A DNA stretch of 64,000 nucleotides from Bacillota bacterium (GTDB taxonomy: Bacteria > Bacillota > Clostridia > Lachnospirales > Anaerotignaceae). Below the pieces are notes generated by a model. It was not told the DNA's origin. It did no database searches and worked only from the letters and a program-made list of their open reading frames with translations. Shown in pieces: positions 53,202 to 62,481 of this stretch. The stretch lies in contig JAHZDZ010000012.1 of the NCBI GenBank assembly GCA_019422105.1, positions 48,355 through 112,354 of the forward strand. The letters run 5' to 3'. Numbering within the stretch: position 1 is the stretch's first letter; each line of letters starts with the position of its first letter. Position numbers and translations under genes: made by a program.

Positions 53202-54992
53202 TTGCATTTTTATAATTTGGCAGGGTTTCTGGCATTTGCGGCAGTGCCTGTTATTATAGCCATGTATCTTTTAAAGGAAAAATACAGGGAAGAAACTGTT
53301 TCCAGCCTTTTTTTGTGGGAAAAGGCGCTGGCACAGTCAGACGCCCACAGGCCGTGGCAGAAGCTTCGTAAAAACATACTGATGTTTTTGCAGATTTTAG
53401 GCGCTGTATTGTTTGCAATAGCTCTTGCAAATCCTTTTTTGGTAAACGGCAAAAAGATTGATAACGTTATACTGGTGTTGGACCAGTCACTGAGCATGCA
53501 GGCGGAGGAAAATGGCATAAGCCGTTTTGAGCAGGCAAAGAGGGAAATGACTACTCTGGTAAACCAATCCGCACCGGAAACGGCTTTTTCTCTTATAACG
53601 CTCGGAAAAAATCCTGAGATAGTACTGAGCGCCGCACAGGAAAAGGGTGTGGTTTTGAACGCCCTCTCCTCCATAGAGGTGACAAGCGGAGGCGTGGATT
53701 TGGATGGATGTCTCTCCCTGATTGAGATGAGGGAAAAGGAGAGCGGCGGCAATGTTTATATTTTTACAGATACCACATATGAGTATGGCACGGATCGGTT
53801 TCAGGTTGTACCCTTTGGCTCAGGAGGAGAAAACTGTGCGCTGACACTTCTGTCCTATCACGGTGGGGATAGAGAAACCGTTATGGTGAAAGCGGCGAAT
53901 TACGGCAAGGAGGCGGCGGAAAGGACACTGACTATTTTCGGTGACAATGCAGCTTTAGATTACAGGGACATTACCCTGCAGCCGGGTGAGGCAAAGGATT
54001 TCTATTTTGAAGGGAATTTCAGCGGTGTAACTTATCTGAAGGCGTCCCTCACCCCCGGCGATATGCTTAAGGCCGATGATGAGGCGTTTTACAGCATGAA
54101 AAAGGGGGAAAGAAAAAGAATTCTTCTTGTGACAGAGCAGAATATATTTTTGGATAAAATTCTTTCCCTCCTTGATACAGTGGAGGTTTACAGACAAAAG
54201 GAGGCAATGGAGGCGGAGGGCTATGCGCTTTATATTTATGACGGCGTTCTTCCGGACAAAATGCCCGCTGACGGTCATATATTGCTTTTGAATCCGCCGG
54301 CAGGAAATCCGTTTATAGAAACAGGAGAGACAGTGGAGATTTCGACAGTGCAAAAAGACAGCGCATCTTGGCTGCTTCAATCGGCAGGCGGACTTGATTT
54401 TGCTGTTGCAAAAGCAGTTAAAATGATTGCTCCTTCCTGGGCGGATACCATACTTTTTAGCGGTGAAACACCGCTTGTGCTGGCGGGAGAGACAGGAAAA
54501 CAAAAGGTTATGGCCTTTGGCTTTGACCTTCACGATTCAGATTTACCACTTAAAAAGGAATTTCCCATTTTAATCTACAATATGATAAGCTGGTATTTCC
54601 CCGGGAATGTGCAGGGGGTAGCGAAAATCAATGCGGAGGATAAGGTGGAATTTGACCTGCTGCCCCAAAGCGAGAGGGTACAGGTAATGACGCCGTCGGG
54701 CAAAACAATTGACCTGGCGCCGCCCTATCCCGCGGCGTCTTTGAGTGATACCCGTGAAACGGGAATTTATACCTTGGTGGAAACGAATGCGGAAAAAGAG
54801 GAGGTGAGGACTGCCTTTGCCGTGAATGCGGCGACAGAAGGCGAGTCCGAGCTGAGAGGCGTGACGGAGCAAAGCGGCCAGATGAAACAGGGCGGCGGTA
54901 TCCTGACAGATTTGAGCCTGCGGAATTTATTCCTTGGTCTTCTTCTGGTTCTTCTTCTGACGGAATGGTGGGTGTATCAGCGTGGGAATTAA
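53202..54992 (+). CDS. BatA-like membrane protein with von Willebrand A domain
   Basis: 596 aa from a TTG start behind GAAAGGGGGG. The N-terminal BatA region (LAGFLAFAAVPVIIAMYLL, a charged loop, then a second membrane segment) is followed by a VWA domain whose metal site reads LDQSLSMQ (D-x-S-x-S) near residue 95, a beta-rich region, a GATase-like stretch (~300-400), and a final membrane segment (LFLGLLLVLLLTEWW). VWA domains bind protein partners through a metal ion. The end overlaps the next gene by 11 bases. Confidence 0.82.
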   Translation: MHFYNLAGFLAFAAVPVIIAMYLLKEKYREETVSSLFLWEKALAQSDAHRPWQKLRKNILMFLQILGAVLFAIALANPFLVNGKKIDNVILVLDQSLSMQAEENGISRFEQAKREMTTLVNQSAPETAFSLITLGKNPEIVLSAAQEKGVVLNALSSIEVTSGGVDLDGCLSLIEMREKESGGNVYIFTDTTYEYGTDRFQVVPFGSGGENCALTLLSYHGGDRETVMVKAANYGKEAAERTLTIFGDNAALDYRDITLQPGEAKDFYFEGNFSGVTYLKASLTPGDMLKADDEAFYSMKKGERKRILLVTEQNIFLDKILSLLDTVEVYRQKEAMEAEGYALYIYDGVLPDKMPADGHILLLNPPAGNPFIETGETVEISTVQKDSASWLLQSAGGLDFAVAKAVKMIAPSWADTILFSGETPLVLAGETGKQKVMAFGFDLHDSDLPLKKEFPILIYNMISWYFPGNVQGVAKINAEDKVEFDLLPQSERVQVMTPSGKTIDLAPPYPAASLSDTRETGIYTLVETNAEKEEVRTAFAVNAATEGESELRGVTEQSGQMKQGGGILTDLSLRNLFLGLLLVLLLTEWWVYQRGN

Positions 54993-57744
54993 CTTTATAA
55001 AACCAATGTTGCTGCTTTTATTGCCCTTTGCAGTAGCTGCAGTATTTTTTATCGGAAGAAAGGGAAAGGGCTCTGTGTTCCAAAGGGGATTTCTTACCAT
55101 ACTGCGTTCTCTGCTCTGCGTTTTACTGATTCTGGCCATGAGCGGTGTGAGCATAAATCGCTATGCAAAAGACACAACAACGATTTTTGCGGTGGACCTT
55201 TCCGATTCTGTTAGAGGCGCGGAGGAAAAGGCGGGATCCTTTTTAGAAAGCGCCATACTGGAAAAGGGGGCGGGGGACAAAGCCGGTATTGTCTGTTTTG
55301 GAGAAAAGGCAGCGGTTGAGATCACTCCTACAAAGGATTTTTCGCTCACACAGTTTAAATCTTATGTCAACAAGAGTGGTACAAATATCTCAGACGGGCT
55401 GAAAACAGCGGCGCAGCTTTTGCCAAAGGATACAAAAAAAAGAATTGTATTGCTCTCTGACGGCAATGAAACCCTGGGAGATGTACTGGCGCAGGCAAGG
55501 CTGTTAAATAATCAATCCATTCGTACGGATGTTTACCGTATTGAAAATAATATAGAAAATGAAGTGCAGATGACAGAAATTAAAATTCCGCCTTATATCA
55601 ATAAGGCGGTGGAGTATGAGGTAACGGTGACAGCCCATTCCCTTCAGGATACCTCAGGCAGGCTACGTCTTTATAAAGGTAATACCCTTATGGTAAATGA
55701 GGAGGTGGTTTTGAGGGAGGGAGAAAACAATTTTTCCTTTTCGGACATCTCGAACGAAGGCGGCGGCCTGATTTACAGGGCGGAGATAGAGGCAACCGAT
55801 GATACGCTGACCCAAAACAATAAAGCCTTTCAATACTGCTATGTGGAGGATGTGCCGCGGATACTGATTATTGAGAGAGAAGGAAGCGGCACGGAAATAA
55901 AAAAAATACTGGAGGGCGCAGGACTTGCCGTTACGGTAAAGGAAGCGGCGGAAGCGCCCAATACCATGGAAATGCTGAATCTGTTTGACAGTATAGTGCT
56001 GGCGGATGTACCGATAGAGGAGATGTCCGCGGAATTACCGGCGCTTTTGGAGAACTATGTAAAGCATACCGGCGGCGGCCTTTTGGTTGGCGGCGGAGAG
56101 CATTCTTATGCTTTAGGCGGCTATTACGGGACGCCTTTGGAGGAAATTCTTCCGGTGGAAATGGAGCTTAAAAGTGACTCGGAAAATCCTGATTTGGGAA
56201 TGGTTATGGTAATTGACCGTTCCGGGAGTATGTCCTCCTCCAACTATGGACTGTCTGTTATGGAAATTGCCAAGGAGGCGGCAATCAGAGGCATTGAGGA
56301 TATGAATCCGAGAGATATGGTAGGCGTTGTAGCCTTTGATTCGGCGGCGGAGTGGGCGGTGCCGTTGCAGAGAATAGAGGGAAATCTGGAGGGCATTAAG
56401 GAAAGTATCGGAAAAATTCAGCCAAACGGCGGAACCAGCATACTGCCGGCCTTGAAGGAAGGCTATGATATGCTGAAGGGTGCCGACACAAAGCTGAAGC
56501 ATATGATTCTTTTGACGGACGGGCAGGCGGAACAAAATGGTTATGACGGCCTGCTTAAGGGGATAAACGACGCGGGCATTACATTGTCCTGTGTTGCTGT
56601 TGGAAGCGGAGCGGACACAAAGCTTTTAAAGAGCCTGGCCGAAAAGGGCCATGGAAGGTATTATTTTACAAGCGAGTTTACCAATCTGCCGGAAATTTTT
56701 ACAAAGGAGGCTTTTCTGGCGGGAAGAGAGTATATCAATAACCGCAGCTTTTATCCCCGGGGACAGGATGCTTCTCCTATTATGGATGGAATCCTTGAGG
56801 TGGCGCAGCTTGACGGGTATATTGCAGCGACGGCAAAGCCGAGAGCTGATGTGATACTCAAAAGCGATAGGGATGATCCTATTTTGGCCTCCTGGCAGTA
56901 TGGTCTTGGCAGGACAGCAGCGTGGACCAGCGATTTGAGCAATCAGTGGACGGAGCAATGGCTTCAGAGCGATGCGGGAATTGACCTTATACAAAATGCG
57001 GTATCCTGGACAGTGCGGAAACAGGCATCCGCCGATATTTCCGTGTCAGGCCGTATGGAGGGGGAGGAGAGCATACTGTCGGTGCAGATGCCCTTTGATG
57101 AAACGGTGAAGAAGGTTTCCGCTGTGGTTTTATCCTCCGGCAATGACAAATATGATGTGGAGCTGTCTGCTACAGCGCCGGGAACCTATGAGGGTAAAAT
57201 GGGTGTCAGTAAAGAAGGTGCTTATATAGTAAGCATACAGACAGAAAAAGAGGACGGCACCATAGAAAACATGAACACAGGATTTAACCTGCCTTATTCT
57301 GCAGAGTATGATTTGAGAAGCTTTAATAAGGGGCAGGAGCTGCTGCAAAAAATTGCGGAAGCAACCGGCGGAAAAATCATAGATAACCCCAATGAAATTT
57401 TCAGTGATGACAGCAGGGAGGTTTATGAGGACAGAGATTTCAGCATGATTTTTCTTCTCATAGCCCTGTGTGTGTTTCTGATTGATATTGCCCTGAGAAG
57501 ATTTTCCTTCCTGCTGCGTTTCCTCGAAATAAAATGGAACACTCTTATAAATCAGTATGGGCGGAGAAAAAGGAAGAAGGCTGTTTCTGTATTAAAGGCG
57601 AAAGAGAAAGAGAAAAATAAGCCGGCAGACAGGGAGGATATACGGAATACGAAGGAGGAAAAAAAGGAAGAAAAGCAGGCGGCAGAGCCTAAGGAGAAAA
57701 CCAGCACTGCAAGCCTTCTGGCTAAGAAAAAGAGAAAAAGGTAA
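54982..57744 (+). CDS. Double von Willebrand A / GATase-like membrane protein
   Basis: 920 aa from a GTG start overlapping the preceding gene. Two N-terminal membrane segments, a first VWA-like domain (FAVDLSDSVRG near 72), a GATase-like domain (~295-395, with YVKHTGGGLLVGGGEHS), a second VWA domain with a full metal site MVIDRSGSMSSS near 411, a beta region, a C-terminal membrane segment (FLLIALCVFLIDIALR) and a Lys/Glu-rich tail (~850-920) likely in the cytoplasm. The cluster has no MoxR ATPase or DUF58 gene, unlike standard Bat operons. Last gene; a terminator follows. Confidence 0.82.
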   Translation: MGINFIKPMLLLLLPFAVAAVFFIGRKGKGSVFQRGFLTILRSLLCVLLILAMSGVSINRYAKDTTTIFAVDLSDSVRGAEEKAGSFLESAILEKGAGDKAGIVCFGEKAAVEITPTKDFSLTQFKSYVNKSGTNISDGLKTAAQLLPKDTKKRIVLLSDGNETLGDVLAQARLLNNQSIRTDVYRIENNIENEVQMTEIKIPPYINKAVEYEVTVTAHSLQDTSGRLRLYKGNTLMVNEEVVLREGENNFSFSDISNEGGGLIYRAEIEATDDTLTQNNKAFQYCYVEDVPRILIIEREGSGTEIKKILEGAGLAVTVKEAAEAPNTMEMLNLFDSIVLADVPIEEMSAELPALLENYVKHTGGGLLVGGGEHSYALGGYYGTPLEEILPVEMELKSDSENPDLGMVMVIDRSGSMSSSNYGLSVMEIAKEAAIRGIEDMNPRDMVGVVAFDSAAEWAVPLQRIEGNLEGIKESIGKIQPNGGTSILPALKEGYDMLKGADTKLKHMILLTDGQAEQNGYDGLLKGINDAGITLSCVAVGSGADTKLLKSLAEKGHGRYYFTSEFTNLPEIFTKEAFLAGREYINNRSFYPRGQDASPIMDGILEVAQLDGYIAATAKPRADVILKSDRDDPILASWQYGLGRTAAWTSDLSNQWTEQWLQSDAGIDLIQNAVSWTVRKQASADISVSGRMEGEESILSVQMPFDETVKKVSAVVLSSGNDKYDVELSATAPGTYEGKMGVSKEGAYIVSIQTEKEDGTIENMNTGFNLPYSAEYDLRSFNKGQELLQKIAEATGGKIIDNPNEIFSDDSREVYEDRDFSMIFLLIALCVFLIDIALRRFSFLLRFLEIKWNTLINQYGRRKRKKAVSVLKAKEKEKNKPADREDIRNTKEEKKEEKQAAEPKEKTSTASLLAKKKRKR

Positions 57745-57755
57745 AGGGGACATAA

Positions 57756-57801
57756 AAAATCCCGGGTTTCAGTAAGCTGTTGGCTGGAAACTCGGGATTT
57801 T
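57756..57801 (+). terminator. Terminator of the ABC-VWA cluster
   Basis: AAATCCCGGGTTTC, 15-base loop, GGAAACTCGGGATTTT; one mismatch in a 14-bp stem, with flanking A and T tracts making it usable on both strands. Confidence 0.85.
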
Positions 57802-57926
57802 CCTGTTTTCAGATAAAGGGTGCGCTTCGTGTATTTCAGAAGCAGCGGTGAGCAATAAACGGCCTGACCGCATAACTGATATGCAAACAGAAAGGTACTG
57901 TATACACGCCTCTTTTTCTATACTAT

Positions 57927-58541
57927 TTATTTTGTTTGCAGGAAATCTACCTCGACAGTATTATCTTTTCTGCTTGTGACGGTTATTTTGCTGTTTTCCG
58001 TTTCCCATACATAAGAGGCATTGTGAAACGTATACTCCTGGCCGAATAAATCAACATATTTGGTTATCAGCTCGGTTGTGATATCCTCCTTGGAATGCTT
58101 GCCGTCGATACTCTGTATTTCCATCTCCACACATTCCAGCGCATTTTCTTTGGTAAAAGAGTAGGTAATGAGGGCGGATACGCCGGGAGAATAGGTTTTG
58201 GTATAGCAGATGGAGGTATTCTCGATTTCGGGCTTGAAATTGCTGAGTTTTTCTTTGTTAATGACTTCCTCCTTTGTCATGCCCCATTTGGTGTTTCCAT
58301 AAAAGCCGTATTTCATATTTGTGGAGGTTTCACCCAAATCTATGATAAATATAAAAAGCAGGAGAAGAATAAAGGCCAGAACGACAACGATAGTAGCTTT
58401 GATGAGAAGCCTGTGAGCAGGCTCGTGCCGATTTTCGGGAGGCGGAGCGTTTTTTGCTTCAGCAGCAGCCGTCTTTGTGCCGCAGTTTGGGCAAAATTTA
58501 TCCTGATCAAAAACAAATTTGCCGCAGTTTTTACAAATCAT
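57927..58541 (-). CDS. Zinc-ribbon membrane protein of unknown function
   Basis: 204 aa. An N-terminal zinc ribbon CKNCGK...CPNCGT (two CxxC knuckles, residues 3-21), a Pro/Ala linker, one membrane segment (IVVVLAFILLLLFIFII, ~50-68) and a C-terminal ~130-residue domain rich in beta strands, probably outside the cell. Such zinc-ribbon/TM proteins are common in Clostridia without known roles. GGGGAGG precedes the ATG. It shares the intergenic region 58542-58766 with the divergent VanW gene. Confidence 0.75.
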   Translation of the reverse strand: MICKNCGKFVFDQDKFCPNCGTKTAAAEAKNAPPPENRHEPAHRLLIKATIVVVLAFILLLLFIFIIDLGETSTNMKYGFYGNTKWGMTKEEVINKEKLSNFKPEIENTSICYTKTYSPGVSALITYSFTKENALECVEMEIQSIDGKHSKEDITTELITKYVDLFGQEYTFHNASYVWETENSKITVTSRKDNTVEVDFLQTK

Positions 58542-58705
58542 AACTGGCCTCCCCTCAAAAGAATGATAAATATACTACTAATGGTAATAGCTTCCTGTTG
58601 AAAAGTCAATTCAAATTATATACAAGAATACCAAAGCTTTTCCCCGAATAAATTTATAATAATATCAATTTTGGCAACTGTAACATAATATTAATATGGG
58701 TTTAC

Positions 58706-58734
58706 TTGTAAAATGATGAAAGTTTTTGTATAAT
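58706..58734 (+). promoter_or_regulatory. Sigma-A promoter of the VanW gene
   Basis: TTGTAA, 17-base spacer, TATAAT with TG immediately before the -10. It is 32 bases before the TTG start. Confidence 0.6.
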
Positions 58735-58766
58735 CAAAGTAGTTTTTTTAACCGGAGGACAGTAAA

Positions 58767-60293
58767 TTGGATGAGAAAAGAAAAAAGATACTGAAAATAG
58801 CCGCTGCTGCGGTGGGTGTTATACTGATTGCCATATTGGTCTGTTATGTTATTTATAATGAAAACATGAAAAAGATGAAGGCCGTCGTTGATGTGAATAC
58901 CGTATATGAAGGGGTTTACATTAATGATATTGCCGTCGGCGGATTGGAAAAGGATCAGGTCAGGGATTTAATTGAAAAAGAATTGCAGGATAAGCTGAAA
59001 ACGGAGTTTATCACAGTGAAGTACGGCGAAAATACCTGGGAAATTAACTATACGGATATAGATGCCAAGTACCGGATTGGTCAGGCGGTGGATGAGGCAT
59101 ATCAGGTTGCAAGGGAGGGCTCTCTGCGGGAAAGGTACGACGAGATTAAGGAGCTTCCTCAGGCGCATAGGAATATTCAGGCGCAGTATGAGTATGATGA
59201 AAACCTGTTGAAAGCGGCAGTTGAAAAAATCGCATCTGAGGTGGACAAAGAGGCTAAAAACTCTGAGATGAAAAGGGAAAACGGCAAATTTGTCATAACA
59301 GATGAGGAGAATGGCTGCAAATTGGATGTTGCGAAAACACTGAGCGCTGTAAAAGGTCTGATTGACAGCAGGGCTCAGGGGGAGGTTGCGGCTGTTGTGG
59401 AGGAAGTGGCGCCGGAAATCACAAAGGAACAAAACAAAATGTCCACTGATCTTTTGGGTTCCTTTTCCACAAGTTTTTCCAGCGGACAGTGGGGCAGGAA
59501 TGAAAATCTGAGGGTAGGCTGTGAAAATATTAACGGCACCATTTTAAAGCCGGGCGACGTCTTTTCCATGAACGAGGGATTGGGCCCCCAAACCTATGAA
59601 AACGGATACAGGAATGCGGCGGTTATTATAAACGGCAAAATTGAGGACGGTCTTGCGGGCGGTGTGTGTCAGATAACAACAACGCTTTATAATGCGGTTA
59701 TCTTTTCTGAGCTTGATGTTGTGGCAAGAAGGAATCACTCTCTCCCTGTGGCTTATGTACCTTTGGGACGGGATGCCGCCGTTGCGGGAGACTACACAGA
59801 TTTTAAATTTAAAAATTCAACGGATTATCCGATTTACATTGAAGCCTATACGGAAAACAATAAGCTCTATGCCAATATTTATGGGCATGAGACAAGAGAT
59901 CCGGGCAGAACGGTTGAATTTGAAAAGGTTATGATTGGCACAATAGCAAAGCCGGCGGAAAAGGTGACAGAGGATCCGGATCTTCCTGAGGGAACGAGAG
60001 AGGTAACCTATACCGGAAAAGTGGGGTATAAAGTCAGCACTTATAAAAAGGTATTTCAAAACGGCGAGTTAGTAAGCAGGGAGTGGTTTTCCGATTCCAC
60101 ATATAAGGCGACTGCCGACGAGGTTACAGTAGGAACGAAAAAACTGGATACAGCGGCGGCTTCCACAACACAAAATGCAGGGGATGCAAGTCAAAGCGGT
60201 GTATCAGGTGAATCGGAGGAACAAAAAAATACGGAAACGGGCACAAATATACAGGAGGACACAGGAGAAGAAGCTCCTGTGATTGGCGGCTGA
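58767..60293 (+). CDS. VanW-family cell-surface protein
   Basis: 508 aa. TTG start 8 bases after CCGGAGG. One N-terminal membrane anchor (~10-30), a peptidoglycan-binding-like repeat region (~45-215, PF12229 type), the VanW domain (~230-375 with GDVFSMNEGLGP and LAGGVCQITTTLYNA), and a C-terminal G5-like stretch (TGKVGYKVSTYKKV) with a Ser/Thr/Glu-rich tail. VanW domains occur in vancomycin-resistance clusters of one type and in many unrelated wall proteins; function is unknown and nothing here indicates resistance. Its stop codon lies in the terminator hairpin. Confidence 0.88.
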   Translation: MDEKRKKILKIAAAAVGVILIAILVCYVIYNENMKKMKAVVDVNTVYEGVYINDIAVGGLEKDQVRDLIEKELQDKLKTEFITVKYGENTWEINYTDIDAKYRIGQAVDEAYQVAREGSLRERYDEIKELPQAHRNIQAQYEYDENLLKAAVEKIASEVDKEAKNSEMKRENGKFVITDEENGCKLDVAKTLSAVKGLIDSRAQGEVAAVVEEVAPEITKEQNKMSTDLLGSFSTSFSSGQWGRNENLRVGCENINGTILKPGDVFSMNEGLGPQTYENGYRNAAVIINGKIEDGLAGGVCQITTTLYNAVIFSELDVVARRNHSLPVAYVPLGRDAAVAGDYTDFKFKNSTDYPIYIEAYTENNKLYANIYGHETRDPGRTVEFEKVMIGTIAKPAEKVTEDPDLPEGTREVTYTGKVGYKVSTYKKVFQNGELVSREWFSDSTYKATADEVTVGTKKLDTAAASTTQNAGDASQSGVSGESEEQKNTETGTNIQEDTGEEAPVIGG

Positions 60294-60310
60294 GAGGCCG
60301 CCCCTTTTTT
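60285..60310 (+). terminator. Terminator overlapping the VanW stop codon
   Basis: GGCGGC-tgagag-GCCGCC then CCTTTTTT. The loop contains the TGA stop. It sits 18 bases before the next gene's start. Confidence 0.8.
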
Positions 60311-60327
60311 GAAGGAGCAGAAGAAAA

Positions 60328-61326
60328 GTGAAAATAGGAAAATTACCTGCCGAGGTGTTGGAGGAAATCGTACTGAATCCAATACGGAACAATAAAGTGA
60401 AAAGAAGCGACATTATTGTAAGACCCAAAACGGGGGAGGACTGTTCGGCCGTTGATTTGGAGGGAGAGCTTTGTGTCGTCTCAACAGACCCGATTACAGG
60501 GGCGCAAAAGGATGCCGGCTATATTGCGGTTCACATCAACTGCAATGATGTGGCCTCCAGCGGTGCAGAGCCGATAGGAATCCTTTTGACGGCGCTTTTG
60601 CCTGAAAGTACATCTCAGGAGGAGTTTGAAGAGATTATGGAGGGCGCTTACCGTGCCGCCAAAGAGCTTCACATAGAAATTTTGGGTGGACACACGGAGG
60701 TAACCGACGCTGTGACACGGCCCGTTATTTCGGGAACTGTAATCGGCAGAACCATGGGCAGGAACTTTATTTCCTCCGGAGGAGCCAGAGAAGGGCAAAG
60801 CGTTATTATGACAAAGTGGGCCGGGCTTGAGGGGACTGCCATTATTGCCTCCGATTACAGTGAAACTGTGACACGCTGCCTTGGCAGGGATGTCTGTAAG
60901 GGGGCAAATGAGCTGAAAAAGTACCTGTCTGTTGTGAGAGAAGGGCTGATTGCAAGGCAATACGGTGCGACGGCCATGCATGACGTCACAGAGGGAGGGA
61001 TTTTAGGTGCAGTCTGGGAGGTGAGTGACTGCTCTGGTTTAGGCGTTTTAATAGAGCTTGATAAAATTCCTGTGAGACCGGAGACTGAGAAAATCTGTGC
61101 ATTGGCAAAGATAGACCCCTATAGGCTTATTTCAAGCGGCTCTATGATAATCACCACATTTGAGGAGGAGAAGCTGATGGAGGCTTTTCAAAGAGAGGGA
61201 ATTGAGGCGGCTGTCATAGGAAAAATGACGGCAAAAGGAAAATATATAATTCATAATGGAGAAAAATCAGTCCTCAAGGCTCCTGAAAGTGATGAGCTTT
61301 ATCATATTAATTTTTCCGACAAATGA
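60328..61326 (+). CDS. AIR-synthase-related protein (HypE/ThiL-like ATPase fold)
   Basis: 332 aa from a GTG start behind GAAGGAG. PurM-type fold: N-terminal GEDCSAVDLEGEL and STDPITG, HINCNDVASSGAEPIGIL, GGHTEVTDAVTRPVISGTVIG and C-terminal MHDVTEGGILGAVWEVSD. It resembles HypE but lacks the C-terminal PRIC cysteine tail that carries the cyano group, and it lacks the SelD Cys/Sec motif, so neither role fits. It probably uses ATP to activate an unknown carboxyl or amide substrate. A following repeat array separates it from the Lrp gene. Confidence 0.75.
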   Translation: MKIGKLPAEVLEEIVLNPIRNNKVKRSDIIVRPKTGEDCSAVDLEGELCVVSTDPITGAQKDAGYIAVHINCNDVASSGAEPIGILLTALLPESTSQEEFEEIMEGAYRAAKELHIEILGGHTEVTDAVTRPVISGTVIGRTMGRNFISSGGAREGQSVIMTKWAGLEGTAIIASDYSETVTRCLGRDVCKGANELKKYLSVVREGLIARQYGATAMHDVTEGGILGAVWEVSDCSGLGVLIELDKIPVRPETEKICALAKIDPYRLISSGSMIITTFEEEKLMEAFQREGIEAAVIGKMTAKGKYIIHNGEKSVLKAPESDELYHINFSDK

Positions 61327-61436
61327 GTATCGAAAAGGTTCAGTATACAATTAAGCTAAAATTTACAGCGATATTTTGTATTTACTGGATCTTTTTTAAA
61401 TTGAAAAATGGATTAAAAAAATATATAATGGAAAAA

Positions 61437-61757
61437 AGCCGCAAGGTGGCTTATTTCACCCATAGGTTCGTCTCAGGCCCTATGGGTTTCCCAAAGAGAG
61501 AGAAGCGAAGCCGCAAGGTGGCTTTTTTCACCCATAGGTTCGTCTCAGGATCTATGGGTTTCCTAAAGAGAGAGAAGAGAAAGCCGCAAGGTGGCTTATT
61601 TCACCCATAGGTTCGTCTCAGGCCCTATGGGTTTCCCAAAGAGAGAGAAGCGAAGCCGCAAGGTGGCTTTTTTCACCCATAGGTTCGTCTCAGGATCTAT
61701 GGGTTTCCTAAAGAGAGAGAAGAGAAAGCCGCAAGGTGGTTTTTTTCACCCATAGGG
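61437..61757 (+). repeat. Dimeric tandem repeat, 72+73 bp units
   Basis: Units begin with AGCCGCAAGGTGG at 61437, 61509, 61582, 61654 and 61727 (last truncated). Units 1 and 3 match each other and 2 and 4 match each other, so the true period is a 145-bp pair duplicated once. Each unit has a CCCATAGG/CCTATGGG stem and, in units 2 and 4, GAAGCC-gcaaggt-GGCTTTTTT, a terminator-like hairpin. The rest of 61327-61995 shows no supported gene. Confidence 0.92.
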
Positions 61758-61995
61758 CCGAGAAGGATTATCGGTTCCCGGTAAGGAGCAGGGTGTATTT
61801 AAAAACCTATGCTTTTGCAATCCAAATTTGATGAAAAACGACGAAGAAGAGAGGCAGTTTTACGGATTTTGACAATAAGTCCATGTATAGCGCGGGGATG
61901 CCCATTCAGGCGGGCGGAGCGCAGAAAATGCCTGAGCTGTATGAATTTATCCGAATGCCTTTACCATACTATACCAAATCAAGGAGGGTTTTGTA

Positions 61996-62481
61996 ATGAG
62001 AGATCAAATTTTAGCGTTATTGGCAAAAGATAATAAGTTGAGCCGGAAAGATATCGCCGCGGCCCTGAACCAGCCTGAAGACGCAGTCGCCCGTGAGATC
62101 AAAGCTATGGAGGACGACAAGATTATCTGCGGATACACTACTTTGATCGATTGGGACAAAACTGACAGGGAATTTGTAACAGCTCTCATTGAGGTTAAGG
62201 TTACGCCTCAAAGGGGAAATGGATTTGATAAAATTGCTGAGAGAATCTACCGCCTCAACGAGGTGAAGTCCGTATATCTTATGTCTGGTGGCTTTGATCT
62301 TACCGTGATTATGGAGGGAAAGAACATTAAGGAAATCAGTTATTTTGTTTCCGACAAGCTCTCTCCTATTGATGCAGTCATTAGTACAGCCACGCACTTT
62401 ATCCTGAAAAATTATAAGGATAACGGTGTTATATTAGACAGGTATAAGCAGGAAGATGAGAGGATGATAATTTCACCATGA
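61996..62481 (+). CDS. Lrp/AsnC-family transcriptional regulator
   Basis: 161 aa. N-terminal winged helix (LLAKDNKLSRKDIAAALNQ) followed by an AsnC ligand domain (VTALIEVKVTPQRGNGFDKI, VYLMSGGFDLTVIMEG). It should sense an amino acid and control the aminotransferase gene that overlaps its end by four bases (ATGA). AAGGAGGG precedes the ATG. A Lrp-aminotransferase pair of this kind suggests local control of amino-acid or peptidoglycan-precursor metabolism. Confidence 0.9.
   Translation: MRDQILALLAKDNKLSRKDIAAALNQPEDAVAREIKAMEDDKIICGYTTLIDWDKTDREFVTALIEVKVTPQRGNGFDKIAERIYRLNEVKSVYLMSGGFDLTVIMEGKNIKEISYFVSDKLSPIDAVISTATHFILKNYKDNGVILDRYKQEDERMIISP

Noticed and set aside
58767..60293. Vancomycin resistance locus
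   Set aside because: VanW domain alone is common in clostridial wall proteins; no vanA/H/X/S/R genes are present.
61323..61610. Possible 95-residue protein with internal repeats after the AIR-synthase-like gene
   Set aside because: It is produced by the 72-bp tandem unit being a multiple of three; the 73-bp unit breaks the frame, and no ribosome site or family supports it.
61437..61757. CRISPR array
   Set aside because: Repeats are directly adjacent with no unique spacers, units are 72/73 bp, and there are no cas genes.
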